DNA from: Rhodovulum strictum
GTDB lineage: Bacteria; Pseudomonadota; Alphaproteobacteria; Rhodobacterales; Rhodobacteraceae
Assembly: GCF_009649175.1 (NCBI RefSeq)
Contig: NZ_WJPO01000008.1
Coordinates: 1-64,000, forward strand
Direction of reading: 5' to 3'
DNA: 64,000 nt
Shown here one piece after another: positions 1 to 9,307 of this stretch; positions within the stretch are counted from its first letter, which is position 1, and every line of letters begins with the position of its first letter. The notes under the pieces were generated by a model. The model did not search any database and was not told the DNA's origin. It worked only from the letters and a program-made list of their open reading frames with translations. A program made the translations under genes and the position numbers.

Positions 1-1
1 G

Positions 2-67
2 GGCCCTCAGGACGCCCTCGACCCGCCCGAAAGCAGCACCTTGGCTCCAATGTCAGCCGGCCGGTGA
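2..67 (+). CDS. possible C-terminal tail of an unidentified gene (cut by left edge)
   Basis: A reading frame open from base 2 ends at TGA 65-67. About three quarters of its codons end in G or C, as in the genes of this genome, whereas the other frame I compared here has poorer third-position bias. Only some 21 residues are visible, ending in Ser-Ala-Gly-Arg, so no function can be given. It could equally be non-coding sequence. Confidence 0.2.
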   Translation, partial: GPQDALDPPESSTLAPMSAGR

Positions 68-322
68 ATATCGCGGGATTACCATTCCGCCCCTCTTTTC
101 GGCACAGCCTTGATTTGTTCGGCACAGTATAGCCGACCGAATTGGCTGCACAAAACTTCACTTGATTTCGAATCGATTCGTCCCTCATCCTCCGTACTCG
201 TGACGGCAGACGACCTGGACGACCGCTCCTCTCCAAGGGGCAGCCGGAAGACTGGAAGACCTGGCTGTGACCCGCCGCACCGCAATCCCGCGGGCGCGGA
301 ACCGAAGACGGAGAGGTTGACG
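68..322 (+). other. upstream region of the cold-shock gene
   Basis: No gene is seen here. It is AT-richer than its surroundings. It holds a 10-bp direct repeat TTCGGCACAG at 98-107 and 118-127, exactly 20 bp apart, and a perfect 12-bp palindrome CGAATCGATTCG at 169-180. Cold-shock genes often have long 5' untranslated leaders that control translation, so promoter and leader probably lie here. A TATAGC hexamer at 128-133 is the only -10-like element noted, and no well-spaced -35 accompanies it. Confidence 0.35.
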
Positions 323-529
323 ATGCCCACCGGCACCGTGAAATGGTTCAATACGACAAAAGGCTACGGCTTCATTGCGCCGGATGACGGCGGCAAGGAT
401 ATTTTCGTGCATATCTCGGCGGTCGAACGCGCCGGGTTGACCGGGCTGGCCGACAACCAGAAGGTCGCCTTTGAAATGATCGAGGGGCGCGACGGGCGCA
501 AATCGGCGGGCGATCTCAGGATCATCTGA
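323..529 (+). CDS. cold-shock domain protein (CspA family)
   Basis: Encodes 68 residues, a single cold-shock OB-fold that binds single-stranded RNA/DNA and acts as an RNA chaperone in the cytoplasm. It opens with the family signature Gly-Thr-Val-Lys-Trp-Phe-Asn. RNP1-like KGYGFI and RNP2-like DIFVHI are present, in that order. The ATG at 323 was chosen because the domain begins immediately after it and GAGAGG lies about 7 bases upstream. The same frame stays open further 5', but that extension has no domain character. The gene stands alone, with cryB convergent downstream. Family assignment is secure; which Csp paralogue it is, and whether it is cold-induced, cannot be told. Confidence 0.93.
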   Translation: MPTGTVKWFNTTKGYGFIAPDDGGKDIFVHISAVERAGLTGLADNQKVAFEMIEGRDGRKSAGDLRII

Positions 530-572
530 GCCCAGGCAACCGAATACCCGACAGTGCCTTTGGGCGGCGCGC

Positions 573-2099
573 TCAGACCGTGCCGCCAGCATCCAGCCTG
601 TCCAGAACGGCCTGCGCCCCGGAAAGGATCTCGGCCCGGCGCGCGGGCGACATCCGGTCCCATGTGCGGTAGATCGGCCCCATGCGCGGGTTCGCGGCAA
701 AGCGGTCGCGGTGGCGATCCAGGAAATGCCAGTAAAGCAGGTTGAACGGGCAGGCCCCCTGCCCCGTCTTCTGGCGGACATCATAGGCGCAGGACCGGCA
801 GTAATCCGACATCCGGTCGATATAGGCCCCGGACGAGACATAGGGCTTGGACGCGACGATGCCGCCATCGGCGAACTGGCTCATGCCGATGGTATTGGGC
901 GCCTCGACCCATTCGCAGGCATCGGCATAAACCGCCAGATACCATTCATGCAGCGCGCCCGGGTCGATGCCTGCCAGCAGCGCGAAATTGCCGGTCAGCA
1001 TCAGCCGCTGGATATGGTGGGCATAGGCGTCTTCCCGGATCTGGGCGATGGCCTGGGCGATGCAATTCATCTGCGTCCCGGCGCCCCAGTAGAGCGCGGG
1101 CAGCGGGCGGGTGTGGGTCAGGGCGTTGCGGGTGGGATAGTCGGGGCCTTCGCGGAAATAGATGCCGCGGACGAATTCGCGCCAGCCGAGGATCTGGCGG
1201 ATGAACCCCTCGACTGCGTTGAGCGGCGCCCGGCCCGCGCGGTATTCGGCCTCGGCCCGGCGGCAGATGTCCAGCGGGTCCAGCAGCCCGGCATTCAGAT
1301 AGGGCGAGAGGAAAGCGTGGTTGAGGAACCGGTCGCCCGTCAGCATCGCGTCCTGCGTGTCGCCGAAGCCCGGCAGGGCATTTGTCAGGAAATGCGCAAG
1401 GGCGGCTTCGGCCTGGTCGGCATCGGTGGCGAACCAGAACGGGCGCAATTGGCCGAAATTGTCGGCAAAGCGGGTTTCGACGAGGGTCAGCACCTCCTGC
1501 ACGATGTCGTCGGGGTCGAAGCGCAGGGGGCCGTGGCGGAACAGGTCGGGGGCGGCGGGCTTGCGGTTCTCGGCATCGTAGTTCCACTTTCCGCCCGCGG
1601 GGGCGCCGCCCTCCATCAGGAGGCCGGTCTTGCGGCGCATCTCGCGGTAGAAATATTCCATGCGCAGGGATTTGCGCCCCGCGGCCCAGGCATCGAATTC
1701 GGCATGGCTGGCGATGAAGCGGTCGTCGGGCAGTTGGTGCAGCGTCAGCGGCAGATCGGCCAGCGCCGCGATCAGCCGCCATTCGCCGGGCTCGGTGGCC
1801 AGCACCTCGCGGGCGCCTTCGGCGGCGGCGTGGCGCAAAAGCTCGCCCGGGATCGACTGGGTGTTGTCGGGATCGTCCAGCCGCGTATAGGCGACGCGCC
1901 AGCCTGCGGCACTCAGCCGGGCGGCGAATTTGCGCATGGCGGCGAAGAAGAAGGCGATCTTTTTCGGGTGGTGGCGGACATAGGACGCCTCGGCCATGAC
2001 TTCGGCCATCACGACAAGATCGCGCGCCTTGTCGGCCGCCCGCAGCGCCGATAGGCCGGGCGAAAGCTGGTCGCCGAGCACCAGGACAAGGCGGGTCAC
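573..2099 (-). CDS. cryB: FeS-BCP/CryB-type cryptochrome-photolyase
   Basis: Encodes 508 residues of the prokaryotic (6-4) photolyase/CryB family: flavoproteins with FAD, a ribityllumazine antenna and a [4Fe-4S] cluster, for light-driven DNA repair or light signalling. The N-terminus carries the LVLGDQL antenna-domain signature. Four cysteines fit the cluster ligands of characterised members: one in the MNC segment, then CRSC, then a cysteine 13 residues on before PFN. The start is GTG at 2099, overlapping the SDR stop in a GTGA motif, which implies translational coupling. A longer upstream extension in the same frame only shadows the SDR gene. CryB of Rhodobacter sphaeroides is the closest characterised relative I know. 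Confidence 0.9.
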   Translation of the reverse strand: MTRLVLVLGDQLSPGLSALRAADKARDLVVMAEVMAEASYVRHHPKKIAFFFAAMRKFAARLSAAGWRVAYTRLDDPDNTQSIPGELLRHAAAEGAREVLATEPGEWRLIAALADLPLTLHQLPDDRFIASHAEFDAWAAGRKSLRMEYFYREMRRKTGLLMEGGAPAGGKWNYDAENRKPAAPDLFRHGPLRFDPDDIVQEVLTLVETRFADNFGQLRPFWFATDADQAEAALAHFLTNALPGFGDTQDAMLTGDRFLNHAFLSPYLNAGLLDPLDICRRAEAEYRAGRAPLNAVEGFIRQILGWREFVRGIYFREGPDYPTRNALTHTRPLPALYWGAGTQMNCIAQAIAQIREDAYAHHIQRLMLTGNFALLAGIDPGALHEWYLAVYADACEWVEAPNTIGMSQFADGGIVASKPYVSSGAYIDRMSDYCRSCAYDVRQKTGQGACPFNLLYWHFLDRHRDRFAANPRMGPIYRTWDRMSPARRAEILSGAQAVLDRLDAGGTV

Positions 2100-2761
2100 C
2101 ACGGCACGCGGGCGCCGGACCAGTCGAAGAACCCGCCCGTGGCGCGGGCGTCGAGCCGGGCGATCACGGCCAGCAGGTTGGCCGCGGCCTGATCGGGCGG
2201 CACGGTCGGGTGGCGGGCGGCATGCGCGGCGGTGAAGGGTGTGGCGACGGTGCCGGGATGAAGGGCTGCGCAGATCGCACGGGGATGGGTGCGGGAAAGT
2301 TCGATGGCCGCGGTGCGCAACCCCTGGTTCAGCGCGGCCTTGGCCATGCGATAGGAATACCACCCCCCCAGCCGGTTGTCGCCGATGGAACCGACCCGGG
2401 CCGACAGCGCGGCAAAGACCGCGCGCCGGTCACGCGGCATCAGGCGCAGGCCATGTTTCAGCACCAGAAGCGGGCCCGCGGCATTGACGGCAAACTGGTG
2501 GGCCAGCGCATTGGGGGTCAGCGACTTCAGCGCCTTTTCGGGCGGCTGGCCTGCGCCGTTCAGCACGCCGGTTGCGACAAGGATCAGGTCGAACGGACCG
2601 GTCAGCGCGCCAAGGCAGCGGGCGATGCTGGCCTCGTCGGTGACGTCCAGCCCATGGTCGCGCCGCGACAGGGCCGTGACCGATACGCCCCGGCCGGCAA
2701 GTGTCGCGCAAAGGGCGGCGCCGATCCCGCCCGACGCGCCTATGACCAGGGCCCGTTCCAT
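2096..2761 (-). CDS. short-chain dehydrogenase/reductase (SDR)
   Basis: Encodes 221 residues with a classical Rossmann fold. The dinucleotide motif GASGGIG lies at residues 8-14, an Asn in VNAAG near 93, and the catalytic Tyr137-x3-Lys141 pair in YSYRMAK, with Ser120 or Ser125 as the likely third residue. It should be a cytoplasmic NAD(P)H-dependent oxidoreductase; the substrate is unknown. The stop overlaps the cryB start by 4 bases, so the two are probably one operon. It diverges from the leuA leader across about 85 bp. Pairing with a photolyase hints at a shared stress or light response, but this is inference. Confidence 0.85.
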   Translation of the reverse strand: MERALVIGASGGIGAALCATLAGRGVSVTALSRRDHGLDVTDEASIARCLGALTGPFDLILVATGVLNGAGQPPEKALKSLTPNALAHQFAVNAAGPLLVLKHGLRLMPRDRRAVFAALSARVGSIGDNRLGGWYSYRMAKAALNQGLRTAAIELSRTHPRAICAALHPGTVATPFTAAHAARHPTVPPDQAAANLLAVIARLDARATGGFFDWSGARVPW

Positions 2762-2834
2762 CGCGGCGAAGCTAGGGCAGCGGCGGGCGGGCGCAAGGCC
2801 CGGCGATTCCGCTTTCCTTTGGCGTTTGCATGCC

Positions 2835-2840
2835 TATACT
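2835..2840 (+). promoter_or_regulatory. putative -10 box of the leu leader/leuA transcript
   Basis: TATACT matches the sigma-70 -10 consensus at five of six positions. It ends 7 bases before the ATG of the leader peptide, so transcription would begin at or next to that ATG. No convincing -35 was found 16-18 bp upstream. The inference of a leaderless leader mRNA rests on this spacing. Confidence 0.5.
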
Positions 2841-2847
2841 GCGCTTC

Positions 2848-2934
2848 ATGGAACATCAGGCCCATATCCTTGCCGCCGCCCGCGCCCCGCGCGCGCTGCC
2901 GCTTGGCCTGCTGCTGCTTCTTAGCCGCCTCTGA
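2848..2934 (+). CDS. leuL: leucine-rich leader peptide upstream of leuA
   Basis: A 28-codon reading frame starts at ATG 2848 and stops at TGA 2932. It contains five consecutive leucine codons (residues 21-25: CTG CTG CTG CTT CTT) and four others. It lies 84 bp upstream of leuA in the same direction. This is the layout of leader peptides that control leucine biosynthesis by ribosome-mediated attenuation. No ribosome-binding site precedes the ATG and a -10 box lies just upstream, so it may be translated from a leaderless transcript, as reported for trpL in Sinorhizobium. The stop codon lies inside the 5' arm of a strong hairpin. Function is inferred from codon content and position. Confidence 0.75.
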   Translation: MEHQAHILAAARAPRALPLGLLLLLSRL

Positions 2935-2964
2935 GCGTGCCGTCCCGGCGCGACCGCTCAGAGG
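2928..2964 (+). promoter_or_regulatory. hairpin of the leuA attenuator region
   Basis: A perfect 10-bp inverted repeat pairs CCTCTGAGCG (2928-2937) with CGCTCAGAGG (2955-2964). A smaller GCCG/CGGC stem is nested at 2939-2949. The leader-peptide stop codon is within the left arm, so a ribosome reaching the stop would melt it, while one stalled at the Leu codons would leave it free. No T-run follows, so it is not an ordinary intrinsic terminator by itself. It could be an antiterminator, pause hairpin or Rho-controlled element. Confidence 0.6.
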
Positions 2965-3018
2965 ATCCCGTTCCGCGCCACGACCCTTTCGGCTAAGACC
3001 AACACGAGAGTTCACACC

Positions 3019-4578
3019 ATGACCTACCAGACCGAACAGGACCGCGTCCTGATATTCGACACGACCTTGCGCGATGGCGAACAAAGCCCCGGCGCGACCA
3101 TGACCCATGACGAGAAGCTGGAAATCGCCGCGATGCTTGACGAGATGGGCGTCGACATCATCGAGGCGGGCTTTCCCATCGCGTCCGAGGGCGATTTCGA
3201 GGCGGTGCGCGACATCGCCAAACAATCGCGCAACGCGGTGATCTGCGGGCTGGCGCGCGCCAATTTCGCCGATATCGACCGCGCCTGGGAAGCGGTGAGC
3301 CATGCGAAACGGCCGCGCATCCATACCTTTATCGGCACCTCGCCCCTGCATCGCGACATCACCAAGCTGACGCAGGACGAGATGGTGGAGAAGATCGCCG
3401 CGACCGTGACCCATGCCCGCAACCTGTGCGACAACGTGCAATGGTCGCCGATGGACGCGACGCGGACCGAACGCGATTATCTGTGCCGGGTGGTCGAGAC
3501 CGCGATCAAATGCGGGGCCACGACGATCAACATCCCCGATACCGTGGGCTATACCGCGCCGCGCGAAAGTGCGGACCTGATCGCGATGCTGCTGGAGCGT
3601 GTGCCCGGCGCGGATCAGGTGATCTTTGCCACGCATTGCCACAACGATCTGGGCATGGCGACGGCGAATGCGCTGGCCGCGGTCGCGGCGGGCGCGCGGC
3701 AGATCGAATGCACGATCAACGGGCTGGGCGAACGCGCGGGCAATACCGCGCTGGAAGAAGTCGTGATGGCGCTGAAGGTCCGCAATGACATCATGCCGTT
3801 CCGCACCGGCATCGACACGCGGCGGATCATGGCGATCTCGCGCAAGGTCGCGACCGTGTCGGGTTTCCCGGTGCAGTACAACAAGGCCATCGTCGGCAAG
3901 AACGCCTTTGCCCATGAATCGGGCATCCATCAGGATGGCGTGCTGAAGAATGCCGAGACCTTCGAGATCATGCGCCCCGAGGATATCGGGCTGAACGCCA
4001 CCAATCTGGTGATGGGCAAGCATTCGGGCCGGGCGGCGCTGCGCGCGAAGCTGAAGGAGTTGGGCTTCGATCTGGGCGACAACCAGTTGAACGACGTCTT
4101 CGTGCGGTTCAAGGCGCTCGCCGACCGCAAGAAGGAGGTCTATGACGACGACCTGATCGCGCTGATGCGCGACAGCGAGGCCGATCTGGACCATGACCGC
4201 ATCCAGGTGAAATTCCTGCGGGTGATCTGCGGCACCGAGGCGCCGCAATCGGCCGACCTGATCCTGTCGATCGACGGGGTGGAACAGCGGGTGACGGCGC
4301 AGGGCGACGGGCCGGTGGATGCCACCTTTGCCGCCGTCAAGGCGCTGGTGCCGCATCACGCGCATCTTGAGCTGTTCCAGGTCCATGCGGTCACCGGCGG
4401 CACCGATGCGCAGGCCACCGTCAGCGTGCGCCTGCAGGAGGATGGCCATATCGCGACCGGGCAGGCCTCGGATACCGATACGGTGGTGGCCAGCGCCAAG
4501 GCCTATGTGAACGCCCTGAATCGCCTGGCGGTGCGGCGCGAAAAGACCCGGCCGGACGAGGCGAAGGCGGCGGTCTGA
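3019..4578 (+). CDS. leuA: 2-isopropylmalate synthase
   Basis: Encodes 519 residues. It catalyses the first committed step of leucine synthesis: acetyl-CoA plus 2-ketoisovalerate to 2-isopropylmalate, in the cytoplasm. The DRE-TIM catalytic barrel starts with TTLRDGEQSPG, including the metal-binding Asp and Arg. THCHNDLG supplies the metal-binding histidines, and HESGIHQDG follows the barrel. The last 120 or so residues form the LeuA allosteric domain that senses leucine. Length is usual for the long bacterial form. The start follows a weak GAGAG site. Expression is probably under leader-peptide attenuation, and a strong hairpin follows the stop. Confidence 0.96.
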   Translation: MTYQTEQDRVLIFDTTLRDGEQSPGATMTHDEKLEIAAMLDEMGVDIIEAGFPIASEGDFEAVRDIAKQSRNAVICGLARANFADIDRAWEAVSHAKRPRIHTFIGTSPLHRDITKLTQDEMVEKIAATVTHARNLCDNVQWSPMDATRTERDYLCRVVETAIKCGATTINIPDTVGYTAPRESADLIAMLLERVPGADQVIFATHCHNDLGMATANALAAVAAGARQIECTINGLGERAGNTALEEVVMALKVRNDIMPFRTGIDTRRIMAISRKVATVSGFPVQYNKAIVGKNAFAHESGIHQDGVLKNAETFEIMRPEDIGLNATNLVMGKHSGRAALRAKLKELGFDLGDNQLNDVFVRFKALADRKKEVYDDDLIALMRDSEADLDHDRIQVKFLRVICGTEAPQSADLILSIDGVEQRVTAQGDGPVDATFAAVKALVPHHAHLELFQVHAVTGGTDAQATVSVRLQEDGHIATGQASDTDTVVASAKAYVNALNRLAVRREKTRPDEAKAAV

Positions 4579-4593
4579 GTCGGATCCCGTTGC

Positions 4594-4624
4594 CCCGGGG
4601 CGGGGTGCTGCACCCTGCCCCGGG
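4594..4624 (+). terminator. hairpin downstream of leuA
   Basis: Arms 4594-4608 and 4610-4624 pair over 15 bp with one G-U wobble; the innermost pairs must open to form a loop. It begins 15 bp after the leuA stop. No T-run follows, so termination may be Rho-assisted or the hairpin may protect the mRNA 3' end. Confidence 0.6.
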
Positions 4625-4635
4625 ATAGCGGATAT

Positions 4636-4668
4636 CGGAAAACTGCAAGTCCCGACCGGGGTTTTCCG
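4636..4668. repeat. 8-bp inverted repeat between leuA and mreB
   Basis: CGGAAAAC at 4636-4643 is matched by GTTTTCCG at 4661-4668, separated by 17 bases. As RNA on the plus strand it ends in GUUUUCC, so it might contribute to leuA termination. As DNA it could be an operator. Confidence 0.35.
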
Positions 4669-4697
4669 TGACCTGACCGGGGCAAATGTTCGAATGA

Positions 4698-5867
<1,170 letters not shown>

Positions 5868-5917
5868 GACACCGCTGAGCCCCGGGGCGGGCCGCGCGCG
5901 CCGCAAGCGAGGCAGAC

Positions 5918-6832
5918 TTGGCCGCAGACCGCAATTCGCAGCTTGATTATGCCCGCCCGATCCGGCGCATCCTGATCGGCGGCACCGTTTTCCTGCTGAT
6001 GGCGCTGTTCGTGCTGTGGCGGATCGACAGCCCGCGGGTCGAGCGGTTTCGCGCCGCGCTGGTCGATGCGGTCGTGCCCGGTTTCGAATGGGCGCTGGTG
6101 CCGGTGACCAAGACCGCACGGCTGATCGAGGGGTTCCAGTCCTATGCGCGGCTGGCCGAGCAGAACCAGGAATTGCGCCGCGAACTGCGCCAGATGATGG
6201 CCTGGAAAGAGGCCGCGCTTCAGCTTGAGCAGGAGAACGCCAAGCTTCTGGACCTGAACAAGGTGCGTCTGGACCCGCGGCTGACCCATGTCACCGGCGT
6301 CGTTCTGGCGGATTCGGGCTCGCCCTTCCGGCAGTCGGTGCTGTTGAACGTGGGGGCGCGCGACGGCATCGTGGATGGCTGGGCGACGACCGACGGGCTG
6401 GGGCTGGTGGGCCGGATCTCGGGGCTGGGCAAGACCACATCGCGGGTGATCCTGTTGACGGATTCGAACAGCCGCATCCCGGTGACGATCCAGCCATCGG
6501 GGCAGCGCGCGATGCTGACCGGCGACAATTCGGCCGCGCCGCTTCTGGAGTTCGTCGAGGATCCGGCGCAGGTGCGGCCCGGCGACCGGGTGGTGTCGTC
6601 GGGCGATGGCGGCCTGTTCCCCGCCGGGCTTCTGGTCGGGCATGTGGCGCTGGGGCGCGACCAGCGTCTGCGGACGCGGATGGCGGCGGAATATGACCGG
6701 CTGGAATTCCTGCGCGTGCTGCGCAGCCATGCGGGCGAGGTGATCCGCGACCCCGGCGGGCTGGTGGCGCCCGCCCCGTTCGGCCCGGCGCCAGACGCGA
6801 CGACCGCAGCAGAGGATCAGGGCAATGATTGA
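5918..6832 (+). CDS. mreC: rod shape-determining protein MreC
   Basis: Encodes 304 residues. A single membrane segment lies near residues 19-36, followed by a coiled coil around residues 75-110 and a periplasmic beta domain, the standard MreC plan. MreC links MreB/MreD to PBP2 in the periplasm. The start appears to be TTG at 5918, because the first in-frame ATG (codon 28) would remove the membrane anchor; GAGGC lies about 8 bases upstream. It overlaps mreD by 8 bases. The last 20 residues are Pro/Ala/Asp-rich and probably disordered. Confidence 0.92.
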   Translation: MAADRNSQLDYARPIRRILIGGTVFLLMALFVLWRIDSPRVERFRAALVDAVVPGFEWALVPVTKTARLIEGFQSYARLAEQNQELRRELRQMMAWKEAALQLEQENAKLLDLNKVRLDPRLTHVTGVVLADSGSPFRQSVLLNVGARDGIVDGWATTDGLGLVGRISGLGKTTSRVILLTDSNSRIPVTIQPSGQRAMLTGDNSAAPLLEFVEDPAQVRPGDRVVSSGDGGLFPAGLLVGHVALGRDQRLRTRMAAEYDRLEFLRVLRSHAGEVIRDPGGLVAPAPFGPAPDATTAAEDQGND

Positions 6833-7364
6833 TCCGCTGACGCTGGATCGCGGGGTCTATCGGCTGATCTATGTCGCGGCGGCGGTCGCGATCGTCTTTG
6901 TCCAGATCCTGCCGCTAGAGACACGGGCCGACATCCTGCCCGGCCCGGAATGGATGTTGTGCCTGACCTTTGCCTGGCTTCAGCGGCGGCCCGATTACCT
7001 GCCGCCCTGGCTGATCGCGCTGGTCTTCCTGATGCTGGACATGCTGCTGATGCGCCCGCCGGGGCTGATGACGGCCTTGGCGCTGATGGGGGCCGAGTTC
7101 CTGCGCGCCCGCCAGCAGGTTTCGGTCGAGACGCCGTTCGGGCCGGAATGGCTGCTGACCGGCGGCACCATCGGCGGCATCTTTCTGGGCTATTGGGCGA
7201 TGCTGGCGCTGTTCGGCGTGCCCGAGGTGCGGTTCGGGCTACTGGCGGTGCAGGCGGTGCTGACGGTGCTGGCCTATCCGCTGGTGGCGCTGGCCTCGCG
7301 CTATCTGTTCGGGGTGCGCCGGGTGACGCCGGGCGAACTGGATCCGCGGGGGCTGGCGCGATGA
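6825..7364 (+). CDS. mreD: rod shape-determining protein MreD
   Basis: Encodes 179 residues, an inner-membrane protein with about five hydrophobic segments, partner of MreC in the elongation machinery. Family sequence conservation is low, so the assignment rests on size, hydrophobicity and its place between mreC and mrdA. It overlaps mreC by 8 bases, and its stop overlaps the mrdA start in ATGA, indicating coupled translation. Confidence 0.88.
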   Translation: MIDPLTLDRGVYRLIYVAAAVAIVFVQILPLETRADILPGPEWMLCLTFAWLQRRPDYLPPWLIALVFLMLDMLLMRPPGLMTALALMGAEFLRARQQVSVETPFGPEWLLTGGTIGGIFLGYWAMLALFGVPEVRFGLLAVQAVLTVLAYPLVALASRYLFGVRRVTPGELDPRGLAR

Positions 7365-9307
7365 AACGTTCGTCCAGGGACAATGACGAAAGCGGCCGGC
7401 GGATCAGCCGGCGCATGATGGTTCTGGGCGGGGCGCAGGCGGTGATGGCGGTCGCGCTGGCGCTGCGGATGCGGCATCTTCAGGTCACCGAGGCCGACAC
7501 CTACCGGATGCTGGCCGAGGAAAACCGCATCAATATCCGCCTGATCCCGCCGATCCGCGGGATGGTCTATGACCGCGCGGGCCATGTCGTGGCCGAGAAC
7601 GAACAGAATTACCGCATCGTCGTGGTGCGCGAGGATGCCGGCGATGTCGAGGAGACGCTGGCGCGGCTGACCCGGCTGGTGCCGCTGGACGAGGAAACGA
7701 TCGAACGCGCGATGCGCGAGATCAACCGCCACAGCCCCTTTGTGCCGGTCACGGTGGCCGACCGGCTGCATTGGGACGACGTGGCGCGCGTGGCGGTCAA
7801 CGCGCCCGCGCTGCCGGGGATCAGCCCCGAGGTGGGCCTGTCGCGGCATTACCCGCTGGGCCCGGATTTCGCCCATCTGGTGGGCTATGTCGGGCCGGTC
7901 TCGGAATCCGACCTGGCGCAGATCGAGACGCCCGACCCGCTGTTGCGGATCCCGCGCTTCCAGATCGGCAAGACCGGCGTCGAGGCGAAATACGAGGACC
8001 GGCTGCGCGGCAAGGCGGGCACGCGGCGGATCGAGGTGAACGCGGCGGGCCGGGTGATCCGCGAACTGGACCGGATCGAGGGCCAGCCCGGCAGCGATCT
8101 GCAACTGACCGTCGATGCGGGCTTGCAGAATTTCGTCCAGGCGCGTCTGGGCGAGGAAAGTGCGGCCGTCGTGGTCATGGATGTCGAGCGCGGCGACCTG
8201 CTGGCGCTGGCCTCGTCGCCGAGCTTCGATCCGAACCTGTTCGTGCGCGGCATTTCGGTCGCCGATTACCGCGTGCTGACCGACACGCCCTACCGGCCGC
8301 TGTCGAACAAGACGGTGCAGGGCGCCTATCCGCCGGGCTCGACCTTCAAGATGATCACGGCGCTGGCCGCGCTGGAGGATGGCGTCATCACGCCCGAGGA
8401 AACCGTCTGGTGCCCCGGCCACCTGACGCTGGGCACGCGCCGGTTCCATTGCTGGAAGCGCGGCGGGCATGGCCATGTGAACCTGATCGCCAGCGTCGAG
8501 CAATCCTGCGACGTGTACTATTACGACATCGGCCAGCGCGTGGGCATCGACAAGATCGCCGAGATGGCGCGCAAGTTCGGTCTGGGCGAAGTCTTTGACC
8601 TGCCGCTGTCGGCGGTCGGCGCAGGGCTGGTGCCCGACCGGGCCTGGAAACGCGCGCGCCGGGGCGAGGAATGGCGGGTGGGCGACACGCTGAACGCCTC
8701 GATCGGGCAGGGCTATGTGCTGTCCACGCCGCTGCAACTGGCGGTGATGAGCGCGCGTCTGGCGACCGGGCGCGCGGTGGTGCCGCGGCTGGTCAAGTCG
8801 ATCGACGGAGTCGAGCAACCCTCGGGCGCGGGCGAGCCGCTGGACGTGAACCCCGCCAACCTGGCCCGGATCCGCCGCTCGATGGATGCGGTGGTCAATT
8901 CCCGGCGCGGCACCGCCTATGGCAGCCGCGTGGTCGCCGCCGAGATGGCGATGGCGGGCAAGACCGGCACCAGCCAGGTGCGCAACATCACCGCGGCCGA
9001 GCGGGCGGCGGGTGTCTTTCGCAACGAGGATCTGCCCTGGGAGCGGCGCGACCACGCGCTGTTCGTGGCCTATGCGCCGGTCGAGACTCCGAAGATCGCG
9101 GTCTCGGTCGTGGTCGAGCATGGCGGCGGGGGCTCGGCCGCGGCCGCGCCCATCGCGCGCGACGTGACGCTGCGCGCGCTGCATGGCGATGTGCCGCCGC
9201 TATCGGCCTATCCCGACCGGCAACGCTGGGAGATCGAGGAGCGGCTGCGCAAGCTGCGCCTGCGCGACCCCGGAACGGCACCTTCGAGCGGGCGCAGCCG
9301 GGCATGA
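7361..9307 (+). CDS. mrdA: penicillin-binding protein 2 (elongasome transpeptidase)
   Basis: Encodes 648 residues, the class B transpeptidase that cross-links peptidoglycan with RodA during elongation. An N-terminal membrane anchor lies near residues 19-37 and the pedestal domain at about 60-240. The catalytic motifs are S327-TFK, S382-C-D and K534-TG. The start ATG 7361 overlaps the mreD stop (ATGA), and the stop overlaps the rodA start in the same way. All active-site residues expected of a working enzyme are present. A C-terminal tail of about 15 basic/polar residues looks disordered. Confidence 0.96.
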   Translation: MKRSSRDNDESGRRISRRMMVLGGAQAVMAVALALRMRHLQVTEADTYRMLAEENRINIRLIPPIRGMVYDRAGHVVAENEQNYRIVVVREDAGDVEETLARLTRLVPLDEETIERAMREINRHSPFVPVTVADRLHWDDVARVAVNAPALPGISPEVGLSRHYPLGPDFAHLVGYVGPVSESDLAQIETPDPLLRIPRFQIGKTGVEAKYEDRLRGKAGTRRIEVNAAGRVIRELDRIEGQPGSDLQLTVDAGLQNFVQARLGEESAAVVVMDVERGDLLALASSPSFDPNLFVRGISVADYRVLTDTPYRPLSNKTVQGAYPPGSTFKMITALAALEDGVITPEETVWCPGHLTLGTRRFHCWKRGGHGHVNLIASVEQSCDVYYYDIGQRVGIDKIAEMARKFGLGEVFDLPLSAVGAGLVPDRAWKRARRGEEWRVGDTLNASIGQGYVLSTPLQLAVMSARLATGRAVVPRLVKSIDGVEQPSGAGEPLDVNPANLARIRRSMDAVVNSRRGTAYGSRVVAAEMAMAGKTGTSQVRNITAAERAAGVFRNEDLPWERRDHALFVAYAPVETPKIAVSVVVEHGGGGSAAAAPIARDVTLRALHGDVPPLSAYPDRQRWEIEERLRKLRLRDPGTAPSSGRSRA

